From Thermothielavioides terrestris NRRL 8126 (lineage: Eukaryota > Ascomycota > Sordariomycetes > Sordariales > Chaetomiaceae), in contig NC_016460.1 of the NCBI RefSeq assembly GCF_000226115.1, positions 992,001 to 1,056,000 on the forward strand: DNA of 64,000 nt. Reading direction: 5' to 3'. Made by a program: the position numbers and the translations under genes. The notes beneath the pieces were generated by a model. The model was not told the origin of the DNA. It ran no database searches and saw only the letters and a program-made list of their open reading frames with translations. Positions 12,480 through 23,522 of the stretch are shown one piece after another (within the stretch, counting starts at the first letter, position 1; each line of letters begins with the position of its first letter).

Positions 12480-13120
12480 GCAAGGCTGAAGCCTGGGGAC
12501 CCGCTAGTTTGGAGCCACGGGGCCTGGAGCATTGCGACCCGCTTAAAAAAACATGACAGATATCTTAGAAACACATGGCAGCCAGGGGAGGCTCGTGCGC
12601 TCCCACCAAGGTTTTGCAGCGAGCGCCACCGCAACCCCTAGCTAGCATGTCACAACAGGAATCGCGAGGGGAACTGTTGAGAGATCCAAACAGTCAATTC
12701 CTACGTTGCTTACCAAAGGAGAGGGCATTTGCAAAGATGGATTTAAAGCTATATTAGACACTGACTAGAGGAGCCTCTTATCGATAAAACACTTATCGAT
12801 AGAGAATAGTCACGTGACTCTTTGACTCCGAGGCTTGGGCGCACAGTAGGAGGTTAAGGCGGGCAGTATTTAAGCTTGTTCAACTGCATTTTGAGCATTT
12901 TCGCCAATTCTGCGTTTTCCATCAAATCTGCATTTGCTGGCCTCTCAACAATACCAGTAGCACCGTCGATTTGTAGCGATTCCTAGGGCGACTTTGCAGC
13001 TAGCACGGGCAGCCCCTGGCTGGCGTGTGTTTCTAAGAAATCTGGCATGTTTTTTTAAGGGAGCGGGGAGCGTTGCGGATTCTCCCACTGGATCCCGGCT
13101 GCTGCGGGGCCAAGGCTGCC
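12480..13120. repeat. Imperfect foldback (inverted) repeat, MITE-like
   Basis: Bases 12542-12600 read as the reverse complement of about 13006-13060: CTTAAAAAAACATG, then CAGAT, TCTTAGAAACACA and CAGCCAGGGG recur in order in both arms with a few substitutions. Weaker matches extend outward and inward (TTTGCAGC, GGAATCGC, TGTTGAGAG), suggesting arms of 100-150 bases or more around a loop of a few hundred. No target duplication was resolved. The palindrome lies wholly in the divergent promoter of the INO80-type gene and cct8. It could be an old miniature transposon or a retained regulatory hairpin. Confidence 0.7.
12809..12818. promoter_or_regulatory. Palindromic E-box GTCACGTGAC
   Basis: A perfect ten-base palindrome with a CACGTG core sits about 475 bases before the cct8 ATG. 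It is the classic site for bHLH factors of the Cbf1 type. It is next to two TTATCGATA words (12779-12802), inside the loop of the foldback repeat. Function is inferred. Confidence 0.45.
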
Positions 13121-13291
13121 GCCGCGGTGTTGACTTTCGATTTGCTTCCCAACTTTTTTGAGGGAGCTCCACACGCGCGGGCAACTGTGGAAGCTTGAGT
13201 TCCATGCCCCGTTGCCCGATCCACGAGACAGAGACATCAAGACCACAGATTGGACGGCCAGCAACACGAGAAGCTCTGTTAAGCCGCCGCC

Positions 13292-15188
13292 ATGTCGCTC
13301 AACATCCCCAGCGCGCCAAATGCTGGCCTCTTCAAGCAGGGCTACAATAAGTGAGTGTCTTTCTCTTTTTGACTTACCCCGCCATGGGCTGCTGTCTGGC
13401 TGCTCTCTGGCTGCCTGCCTCCCGACGACGGCATTCCAAGCCGAGTGGATGCTGACCACCTTCTCCGCCGCCCGTCCATAGCTACGACTCGGAAGATGGC
13501 GCCGTCTTGCGCAACATCGACGCCTGCCGGGCCATCTCGTCGACCGTCCAGACGTCGCTGGGCCCCTACGGGCGCAACAAGATCGTCATCAACCACCTGC
13601 AGAAGATGATTCTCACCTCCGACGCCGCCACTATCCTGCGCGAGCTTGATGTCGTGCACCCCGCCGCCAAGCTGCTCGTCATGGCCAGCCAGCAACAAGA
13701 GTCCGAGATGGGCGATGCCACCAACCTCGTCATCGTCCTTGCCGGCGAGCTGCTGAGAAAGGCCGAGGACCTGCTGCGCATGGGGCTGAAGACGTCCGAC
13801 ATCGTCACCGGGTACGAGCGCGCCCAGAAGATCGCCCTCGACACCCTCGAGGAGCTCGAGATCGACAAGGTGGAGGACCTGAGGTCGCAGGAGGAGCTCA
13901 GCAAGGCCATCCGGACCGTCATCGCCAGCAAGCAGAACGGCAACGAGGACTTCCTGGCGAACCTCGTCTCCGAGGCCGTCCTCTCGGTGCTGCCCAAGAA
14001 CCCGGCCAACTTCAACGTCGACAACGTCCGCGTCGTCAAGGTCATGGGCGGCAGCCTGGACCAGAGCCGCGTCGTCAGGGGCATGGTGTTCGCCAAGGTG
14101 CCCGATGGGTCGGTCAAGGCGGCCAAGAACGCCAAAGTCGGCGTGTTCACCTGTCCGATAGACATCTCCCAGACGGAGACTAAGGGCACCGTGTTGTTGC
14201 ACAATGCCAAGGAGATGCTAAACTTTACCAAGGGTGAGGAGGAGCGGCTCGACGCCGCCATCAAGGAGCTGCACGACGTCGGCCTGCGCGTCGTCGTGGC
14301 GGGCTCCACCGTCGGCGAGCTCGCCATGCACTACTTGAATCGGTACGGCATCTTGGTCATCAAGATCCTCAGCAAGTTCGAGCTGCGACGGCTGTGCAGA
14401 GTTGTCGGCGCCACGCCGCTCGCCCGGTTCGGCGCGCCCATGCCCGACGAGATGGGCAACATCGACGTGGTGGAGACGCAGGAGATTGGCGGCGACCGGG
14501 TGACGGTCTTCAGACAGGAGGACGAGGCGACGCGGACGGCCACGATCGTCGTCCGCGGCGCCACGCAGAACCACATGGACGACATTGAGCGGGCCATTGA
14601 CGACGGTGTCAGCGTCGTCAAGGCCATCACCAAGGACCCCAGGCTTGTTCCCGGCGCTGGTGCCACAGAGGTCGAGCTCGTCGAGAGGATACAGGCCGTT
14701 GCCGATAAGACGCAGGGGCTGGCGCAGTATTCGATCAAGAAGTACGGCGAGGCCTTCGAGGTGGTGCCGCGGACGCTGGCCGAGAGCGCCGGTCTGGATG
14801 CCACCGAGGTTCTCAGCAGACTGTACGCCGCCCACCAGAAGGAGGATGGCTGGTCGACGGGCGTCGATATCGAGGTGCGTGGTTATAGGTTAATCGAAGC
14901 ATGCGCCGCTTCTTTTGCTGACTGCCCGCCTAGAACCAAGACAACACCGGCACACTGGACGCCGAGGACGAGGGCATCCTGGACCTGCTGGTGAGCAAGC
15001 AGTGGGCCATCAAGCTTGCCACCGAAGCAGCCCGCACGGTGCTCTCAGTCGACCAGATCATTGTCGCCCGGCAAGCTGGCGGGCCGAAGCCGCCTGGTCC
15101 TAACCCTGTGAGTTTGCGTTAACCTAAAAGGTGTCTGGAGTTGTTGCTAACTGAACCGTGATCTTGGCAGAACTGGGACGAGGATTGA
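13292..15188 (+). CDS. cct8: CCT/TRiC chaperonin subunit theta (Cct8)
   Basis: One of eight subunits of the cytosolic chaperonin that folds actin and tubulin. Four exons: 13292-13350, 13482-14874, 14934-15107 and 15171-15188; 547 residues, full length. The N-terminus MSLNIPSAPNAGLFKQGYN is diagnostic of theta. TSLGPYGRNKIVINHLQKM carries the apex nucleotide-loop motif; SDAATILREL and MGDATNLVIVLAGELL follow, then the apical domain, and VPGAGATEVELVERI near the end. The last exon codes only NWDED and the stop. One oddity: the family motif usually written GDGT(T/N) reads GDATN here (Gly to Ala). Theta subunits are among those with low ATPase dependence in studied fungi, so this may be tolerated. 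The gene shares a divergent promoter with the INO80-type gene. Confidence 0.96.
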
Positions 15189-18100
15189 ACGCGATGGTCC
15201 TAACTAAGTGGTGTTCGCTCTCTCGGGCCGGGAAAAGGGGTTCACTTGCATTTAGACTCCAGGAATTCAATGTCAACGTCCAATATCACACCCACGGCTG
15301 GTGTACGTGAACCTACACAAGCTGCTGCAGCGTGTTCTGCGCTCTCCCGCGCCATCATTGAAATCACGTTGCCTTCGACTCCTTGCTCGGTGTTCGCGGT
15401 CATGGATCCCTTCCCTCCGCTTCGGCCAGCATTCACCGTTGGTCCGGCTTGTATAAAGTTTCAACAACCTCTCCTGAGAGACTCGCCGAGTATGTCGCCC
15501 AGGTGGCACCCCCAGGGTCTTCCTCAAGGCAGAAACCGTGTCCTTCCGCTCGTGACTCACAAGTAGTGGCTGCACCCGTCTCATCCAAACGACAACGCCG
15601 TTCTCCAGGGCATCCGAGATCCAGCTGCTCGGCCGGCCACACGCACACAGTCATACTGACTCCCTGCCCACTTCACCTTCCTTCCCCTTCCATCTCATGA
15701 TCCGCTTGCCTTATGGTGGGAGAGCCCCTTGCTCACTTCGAGTTACCCCTCAACCGTGCCCAAAAGTGGACGAACTTTGGTGTCATTTATACATGCCAAC
15801 CAGTACAAGTCTTGATTGATGTAAACAAGTGAAGGAACGAGGCACTCCCTTCAGTAAGTCTCACAGCCACGCGTAGAAAGGACATACGACACACATGCGG
15901 AAGAATGAGCCACATCATACCTTCGTCAAATCTCAAATTCTTCTTTTCTTGTTTTTCCTCTCCCACACTGCAAATGTACGATGTATTCGCACATGTTCAT
16001 CCGACAACTCCGAAGCCCGACGTTTATTGACGTCTGACACACGTCCCGTCTGACTGCGTTGTCTCGATGCCCATACCTGTGAACGAAGACCGTGTATCGA
16101 AATGGCCTTCTTTCTTACCTACGGGCCCACGGACACAGGAAGATGGGAACGGTAAGCCGCGCTCGCTCGGTCCTCCTTGGCTTGGGTCTTGTGATGCTGT
16201 CCGTGTGCAGCATGGCGGTCGCACGGGCGTTGGGATAGCCCGTGGACATAGGTAGGTATGCACATGCACACAAACACACATATGATACGTCGGAGACTGT
16301 GCTGCCATCTGGTGGTCTGCTGGAACGCACTGTCGATCGATCTCCATGGCTATAGTGGACAGTATATTAGGGCTGTAGATCGGGTGCTTGGCTTGGTTTG
16401 TTGCTTGGCTCGGTTAGGTAGTTAGGTGGTTGCTTGCTTAGTTGCTTGCCTTGGAGTCGGTCCGAGTCTGGTGGGAATGTTTGTTTGAGTGAACTCATAG
16501 TTTAACGTTACAGACCGGATCGTGGGCTGTGGGCCGAGGCTTCATGTTTGTGACCGGCTCTGGGAGGGAGGATAACTACCGAGGCTTTGCCGTTGTTTTC
16601 TATATGTTCCTGTTTATTCTGACAGACATGTGGGCATTGAGGGTTTGGCGGATGTCGCGCCGCCCAGATCCCATTCAACTTGGGCTCTTCGCGCTAGGCT
16701 TGCCAACATCTCGTCATCGTGATTTCCTTTCCGTGTGTGTGTGTGTCTCGTGCTGTTTCTTAACTGTTTTTGACACCCCGGTCGCCGCAATAATTTGCTC
16801 CAGAGCATCTGAGAGACTGAGATCGCCCTGATGATCCAAGACGCCGGTTGCCGTCCTCCCCGCTCCGACACACAGACGGTCAAGGGCAACCCTCACAGTT
16901 GCAGAGTAAACTTAATTCGGATTAGTTAGAGCGGAGATCTCTCCGGTATTCGCTCGCGATCCCGCGCTTGCAGATGCATCCGTGACGGTGGCCGGACCGT
17001 TGCGGGGTTGTTCGCAAGCATTCCTCACTTGGACAAGGGCTTGAGTGAGTCGAGTCATAGCCACCGCGCTCGAGTTACACGACCAGACATCTGGGGAGGG
17101 AAAGGCTAGAAGGGTTTCTGCGACATGGCGCTTGGAGCACCTCTGAACTGCATGTGCCAACGTGAGTGAGACCATGTGGTTAACGAACCTGATGCTGAGT
17201 GAACGTATACTGTGTACGGAATACACTAGCCATGACAAGGTCTCGAGGGCCCCGCCGGAGTCCCGCAGCGACGGTCCTCTGACCGTCTGACGAGAATGTG
17301 ATTTGCAGATCTTATCGAAGATCCTGATGATGCTCGCGCTAGACGGCGGTTCCGTCGATCCGAGACAGTCCACACGCAAACCGATTGCGCAGAGGTTTGG
17401 GCTGTACACAAGTTACGGAGCACAGATCCGTCCACGGGTCTGCAGTCGTTGAGCTCACAGTCGTGGACGGAGTAACGACACTGGACTTGCTCACAGTGTG
17501 CGCGGTTTGAGAGAAATTCAGGTTGGGCCTACTGTACTGTGTAGGAGCCATGGGTTGCCGGCACGGCGGCGTGTGGCACGAAAAGGAGGTGGATTGCGGG
17601 GGAACAGCCGGGCGGGGGGCGGGGATCATCACGCCGTCCGCACGGACCAGAGGCGCTACGGCGCCCCTAGCGTAGCGGCGTTGCAACTGGTTCCCCTGCT
17701 GAGGTGCTGCACTGCAACCCGGAGACCCCGTCGATAGCGCCATTTCGCGCCTTCTTGCTGCATTCCCCGTTGCATCGTGTTGGTGCTTTTGGCACTTACG
17801 GTCGCGGTCGCTTGACGACTGCAGGAGATTGATGAAGAGATTGATGAACCAAGCAGCAAGGACGCTGTGGCGGTGAGACTGGGTGACCATGCCAGATATC
17901 ATACGGTTAGAGTCACGGACGTCGCGGATCGGCCACGAGTGTGGCCTGCCGGGCTGTGATCGACGCGCTCGATCTCGTGGATTGAGCCGCAAAGGACCGA
18001 CAACATCCATCGCGGATCTGCAGGGTTTCGAGCGCCGCGGAGACACTCAGTTCTCAATGTAAGTTCTCTCCGCACAAGCACCGGTTGGAAGTGAAACGCT

Positions 18101-18486
18101 GTGGCGTTGGAAGGCAACGAGTCTACTGTGATAGCGTACAAGGTAACGAGCAGCTTTGACATTCATCCACTGTGACTGGTCCATCCTCCTCGGAAGTTCC
18201 GCGGTGTCGGGTCGCGAGGAAAGTCCCTGGGTACCCCCCGACCACCTACCGCGACGATGCTGAAACGTTTGGTATTCTTTCTAGAAGCCTGAAGCAAGTT
18301 TAAGATACCCAACTACCGAAGATGTGAGAAACTAGGTAGGTAAGGTAGGACAGTGTCTCGCCCGCCTCGGTGGGTTTTGAAACCGTTTCGCAGCTTGCCT
18401 GGCAGTACACTCCACCTCAGTACCACGCCCGTGGGTGGTCCTGCAGGCTGTGCCGCAGAGGGACACGGAATATCGTGGACACAAAC
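15189..18486. other. Gene-poor region
   Basis: About 3.3 kb with no exon I can support. Long ORFs (for example minus 17339-18046) have no family resemblance and no credible spliced extension. Contents seen: a GT microsatellite at 16735-16747, CTTG/GGTAG-rich simple sequence around 16380-16450, and several AGGTAGGT words (16250, 18336, 18346). The last part borders the inverted-repeat element at 18489. Confidence 0.5.
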
Positions 18487-18488
18487 TA

Positions 18489-19417
18489 CCTTAGCGCGCC
18501 AGGGGGGGTGGCAAAATGATCTCTGGGACCATTTTAGAGCGTCAAGATATTTCGCCTGGAAAACAGGCTCCTACCGGTCCCGAGTTCAAAATATCTTGTA
18601 AAGAAAATGATTTTTAACTAAGAGGATTAATTCAAATAAAATAGGAATTTAAAGAATAAAAATATCTTATAGTAAATATAATCTTTTACTAATAGGATTA
18701 TTTTAAATAGATATTAATATTAGTAACTAAAGATAATTATTAATAATAAAAAGAAACTTATAATTTAAAATAGTTTTAATTAATTTAAAATCAACTTTAA
18801 AGTAGAAGATTATCTTATAAAATTTTATTATCTATATACTTATATATAAAAGTAAGCTCTTTTATTTATTCTAGATTTTTTATCTTTTTTGTTTTTTTTT
18901 TCTTTTTTCTTTTTTTTTCTTTTTTTTCTTTTTTTTAACTGAAAAAACTAGACTTTACGAAGAATCGAACTCAAGGCCTACACATTACAAGCTTATAGAT
19001 TTACCACTACGCTACGAGACTACGAATTTTACAGTTGCACGTTGAAAATTTCACACTTATCTAGAGGGTATAGGCTAGAGGGCATAGGTTAGAGAGTATA
19101 AACTAAAAAAATAAAAGCAATCTTTAAGGTAGAAAATCATTTTCAAAGAAAAGAATCTTTAATCTAGAAAAAAAGCTTAACTTTAAAATCCTCCTATAGA
19201 TCTAGGATATATATAATAAAAAACTAGTATAGTGATTATTTTACTATTAAATATATAATTTATCTAAGTGGTTCTTATAGTATATAATAATTTTAGCTCT
19301 ATAATAGTAGTAGTGATCCTTTTTATTATATAAAGTATATTGTAAACTAAAAAACTATTTTAGCTCTAGGAAACTATAACAGAGATCATTTTGCCACCCC
19401 CCCCTAGCGCGCTAAGG
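18489..19417. mobile_element. TA-flanked terminal-inverted-repeat element, AT-mutated (Tc1/mariner-type MITE)
   Basis: The left end (18489-18525) begins CCTTAGCGCGCCAGGGGGGG and continues TGGCAAAATGATCTCTG. The right end (19380-19417) is its reverse complement with one C/T change and one extra G. Both ends abut a TA dinucleotide (18487-18488 and 19418-19419), the target duplication expected of Tc1/mariner transposons. Length is 929 bases. Most of the interior from ~18600 is extremely A/T-rich with many TpA, as expected from RIP, and shows no transposase frame, so I call it non-autonomous. It contains a tRNA-like fossil on the minus strand and T-rich tracts at 18880-18937. Confidence 0.85.
18950..19021 (-). 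pseudogene. tRNA-like fossil (Thr-UGU-type layout)
   Basis: Read on the minus strand, 72 bases fit canonical tRNA spacing exactly. An A-box-like TAGCGTAGTGG follows a 7-base 5' arm. A seven-base anticodon loop CTTGTAA would give UGU (Thr). A B-box-like GAGTTCGATTC forms the T arm. A T6 run follows five bases past the last acceptor pair, as a Pol III terminator would. Most stems are broken by A.C and G.T mismatches, consistent with RIP of a once intact gene. It lies inside the TA-flanked element. Not expected to be functional. Confidence 0.6.
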
Positions 19418-19419
19418 TA

Positions 19420-22400
19420 GGTGTATGTGTACACTACTAGGTAGTGTAGTGCCAAGCTCCAGCCTCCCACCGCTTCGAACGCATTTCCTGCGTAGGTCGA
19501 AAGCACTGAGGAACGCACAGGTCCGTCCAAGCGACATTGAGTAAGTCAGCGCGTTCTGTTTCCCGCCTTTCGTGCGCTGGACTGTGCCCCCCACAAGAAG
19601 TCACCCGGCGCATGGCCGGGCGTCACCTAGTGGTATACTACTGTGTAAAATCTCCTGCAACCATCTCGGACTCACCGACCGAGGGGCTCGTCGAGGTGGC
19701 GGCGGGGCATCCAAGACTCCCCAGTATTGGAGTTAGGGTATCCCGTTGTCTTTGCCGTGTTGTGTGACCCCCAGCGCCAGGGCCCAAGTCCCGACGCCAC
19801 ACTGCATAGTATGATGTCGCGATGGTTCCAGCCGCTCCCGGTTGCAGCGACCGGCCAATCCTGCTGATAGGCGCTTCTGCCTGCCGGTTGCACGGCGAGA
19901 GCTGGGACCAACTCCGATTCGGCTCCCAAGGCACAGTCGAGACGGGGCGTTGGACCCTGGTCCACCAACTCCTCAGTGATCCCTCTCAACGCATCCGCCC
20001 TGTCCTATACACTATGGAATCGATGCGCAGGCGCCACCACGCACGTTGCTGAGCAGACGTTGAGCGGACAGGAACTGACCCGTACGGAATACTTCTGGGC
20101 TCTTGATTGCCGACGAGTTACTGCGTACTGTAGTTAGACTCCGGGTTAGATCTCATCATGAGCCCCGGCAACGGGCCGCCGGCAGGCGTGGGTTTGTTGT
20201 CTGCCGGTTCCGACTTGGACGGCAATCGGGACCTCGAGGTATTTAGTATACCATTATGGAGTACCTTTAGTTCTTCCGTCATCTCAGTCGTCAACCAGTC
20301 GCCTACACAGCAGTGTAGGTATGTACACAGTAAGGTAAGGTAGTGTAGCTTGGACGTTACACGACGGATCTCAAATGGGAGTGGAGCGATGCCGGTTTCC
20401 GCTCGCCTCTTCCATGATCTCGCAAGCATGCCTCATGAGCCCCGGGCCAACGTGCCGAGAGAATCCTGCGCATGGTTCGACCCGTCTGTTCACGGGCTTG
20501 GAGTGGGAGGGACTCCCTGGTTTTGGCGATGCGCGCACGGACAATGCATCATCTTAACTTTGGTCTACTTCCGAATAGAGTAAGCTTGCATCCTGTGGCT
20601 CCAGCACGCAGTAAATGCTATCGATCCTACCTACCGCGGTATTCCAGAGCAGGGCAGGTGGATGCACCTGCAGTTCAGTTTTGCCAGCAGTGACCGGTGG
20701 GAAACGGTCCAGAACAAGAGTCGCGAGATGCGGATCGCCCGTAAATCGTGGAGCGTGTGCGCTAGTTAGGTAGTTAAAGGGCATGGCAAATCGTGATCAC
20801 TGACTCCCGCAGAATGCAGATCGTTCGCTCCCCAGGGCTGAGTTAGGGAGGTCTGACCTTTGACAGATCTGACTTCCTATGATACCTGAGGAGTACGAGT
20901 TGACCTTCAATGGCAGCGTTCTCTATGCGGTTGCCAGCTCGAGACTTTGTCATAAAAGTTGGGAAAAATTATGGGGGCGGCTGGTTGTGGTCTGGAGCTT
21001 TTACATTCTTTGAGCCTTCGAGAAGCTCTGAGCTTCGCTCCTCATTCCTGCATTTGGGTCGTGGGCGCTGGATTTGGGCAATGAGATGTTTCTCGTTCGC
21101 CCCTTCTTGGAAGCCATCAAACCGTGCAAGCCGCGCTAGTGCGGTCTAAGAAGGTGCTCGCTCTTGGCATCCCATGCAATAGTGTCCACTAGTTGACAAT
21201 TCTCCGATTCAAGGATTGCGTCCCCTACCTAGTGTAACAACCTAACGACTTCACTACTCATTGCTCGGCGCCACCGTGGCACGGAATACATAAGGTACGC
21301 AGGTACATAAAGGATTCCGTCATAGTGTATAATAACCTTTTTTGCTGACGGCGGCCCGAAATAGGTAGTGTATATCCGCTGCCACGTGCAGGACCATGCG
21401 CTCAGCTTGCTTTTCTTGGCGGAGCGAGAAAACGGAGCGGTTTGTGGTTCACCTGCAGTTATTCCGTCCACTTCACAGGACCAGGTGCGTTCATCAGTCG
21501 GCAGCTCACACAGTAGCTTGAGTGGTTGGAGCCGGGCACCACCCAGTTGTGGTTAAATTTTCCGATGTCCTTGTGTTCTCCTATCGTTACCGCTTTACAC
21601 TAAACGCTGGGATTCCCTGCCTCGACCGACTGAGGACGGTCGTATTCGCCGCTGCTGATCCGTTTTTTTGCGGCCTAGGGGAGAGGCCGCAGCTCAAATT
21701 CCCGCCATGTGCCGTGGCTTGAGAGGGTCGTCGTGGAGCCATGGAGGCACGGATGCGTCTCTGTCAGTGCTGCCCACATGCAGCGTGCAGAGAGCACCGT
21801 TAATCCTGTGATCCGTGGACGTGCCACAGCGGCGTCAACCAGCAGTGACGGAGTCGGCCGGGATGTGGTACCTCGCTAGGTACCTTGCAGGTTGCTTTGC
21901 ATGTGCAAGCAAGCCACATTTAGGTGGTTTCGTTGCCGCTCACCTGCTGCCCTTCTCGCAGTCCACTGCCGCGCCTATACATCAGCAGTCCGGAGTAAGG
22001 CGCCGTGTCATCTCCGCCAGGAGGTATTAGCAGGGGCGCAAAACTGCCGTTCGTCCAGACTTGTCATCATCCATCTCTGACCTCTGTCCGGGAGTTGATG
22101 GCCGCAATCCCTGTCAGCCTGGACAAACGTGAGAGGCTGACGCCCTGGACAGCCCCTGGCCAGCAAGCTACACTAGTGTATGGGTGTATGGTGTACTGCG
22201 TAGGGTACGGAAGAGTTACTGTCCATCTCCCCACAGTTGTTCGGTGGTAATGTCGTGCGCCGATTAATTGACCCAGCGAACCCCACCGCGAACAGGCGAC
22301 GAGGGACAGGGAACAAGGTTGCTTGCGACCTTGTCTCCTATTCGACCCCAAAAGCCTGGAAGCCACCGATCCCGACCTCCCTTCAGGAATTGGCGAATTG

Positions 22401-22750
22401 CTTGTGAGCGTTCCTCACCGGGTACCTTACTACTCCTGTCTCCCTCCACGCGCTCCCTGTGCCTCCCCGTGCCATCACAGGCAAAAAAAAACGACGTCGA
22501 CGTCGCCTGGCTGTGCTCTGCACATGGCCTCAAGAAAATTTCCCTTCTGACCTCATTTTGGCGTGTTCGGTGTAAATCACTCGCTGCGGACCACGAATAT
22601 CTTACTCGGACCTCTCCAAGCGTCGACCCGGCAGCCTGCAGAGACCTAACCAGTCGCCTACAACTCACTCCCCCGAGTCTGCGCTACGGCCAACACACCG
22701 GAAGCTCCCTTTCCTTTTTTTTTTCCCGCTTCGACGCGTCGCAAGGAGAA
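19420..22750. other. Gene-poor region
   Basis: About 3.3 kb without a supported gene on either strand. ORFs are short, unspliceable into a family, and interrupted in all frames. Many TAGGTA/AAGGTAGTGTAG words occur (19414, 19438, 20314-20345, 20765, 21227, 21362, 21874). Composition is ordinary apart from these, so it does not look like a further RIP-mutated repeat. Confidence 0.45.
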
Positions 22751-23522
22751 CTACATTTATAGACACATATCTATATAGCTACGCAGCACTGCGGACGCGG
22801 TTAGCCCTTGTCAGCTTCTCCGCGCCGTCCACTACGTCCAGCACCGCGCAGACGCCCAGCTCTCCCAGACAAGCCACGATTTCGACTGGCTGAGCTGTCG
22901 AGATCCAGCTATCATTCAACCCACGACTGCGAAGAAAGGGTACACAGTCAGCCCCTTCTTATCCCTCCCGAGACCTTTCCCAGCGGCATCCCGCGACTTC
23001 AGCTCTCGCGCGCCGGCCGAACTCGCCCGGTGTAGTTGGAGTTCTCGGGTTAAGCAGAGGTCAGTTTCTGGTCGTGCAACCTCTGTACGTCTTACCTGTT
23101 CTTTTTTTCCTTTTTCTTTTTCTTTTCTTCTTCTGTTTCCCTTTATCCCTTCAACTCAGCAAGACGATGCGCCGGCTGCTTTACTCGGATCGACACCCGC
23201 ATTGTTGATACCACGCCTGAAACACGGCCCCTCCTCAAGGGTCAACCCAAGAATTGCCCCAAGGATCGTGCGGCACCTGCCATCCGGGACGGGAACGGCG
23301 ACACTTTGGCTGCCTGTGCCAGTTCCAGGCCAACAGGCAGCTGATCCCCGGGAAAAGCCAAGCACATGAGAGAACCCGGCCGCCGCTGACAGCTTATCCG
23401 CAGTCCCACTATAAAAAGCAAGCGCAGTGCGCCGGCCTGTCCAGAAGCCCCCTGCTCGACCCGGACGAAGGCCGACCAGAGACTTGCCGGCGCCGGCGCC
23501 GGCGCATCGACGCATCCCCCAC
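22751..23522 (+). promoter_or_regulatory. Promoter and long pyrimidine-rich leader of the scaffold gene
   Basis: This stretch carries a TATA-like segment (ATTTATAGACACATATCTATAT, about 22755-22776) and a long C/T tract at 23100-23155, then runs into the ATG at 23523. Upstream small ORFs exist (22808-23035), but I cannot tell whether they are translated. Confidence 0.4.

Noticed and set aside
17339..18046. 235-residue minus-strand ORF
   Set aside because: No motif, no codon or splice support, no family; lies in gene-poor DNA.
18526..18604. Second tRNA-like segment (GGTCCCGAGTTCAAA) near the left end of the TA-flanked element
   Set aside because: Only a B-box-like word; no A box at the right distance and no acceptor stem.
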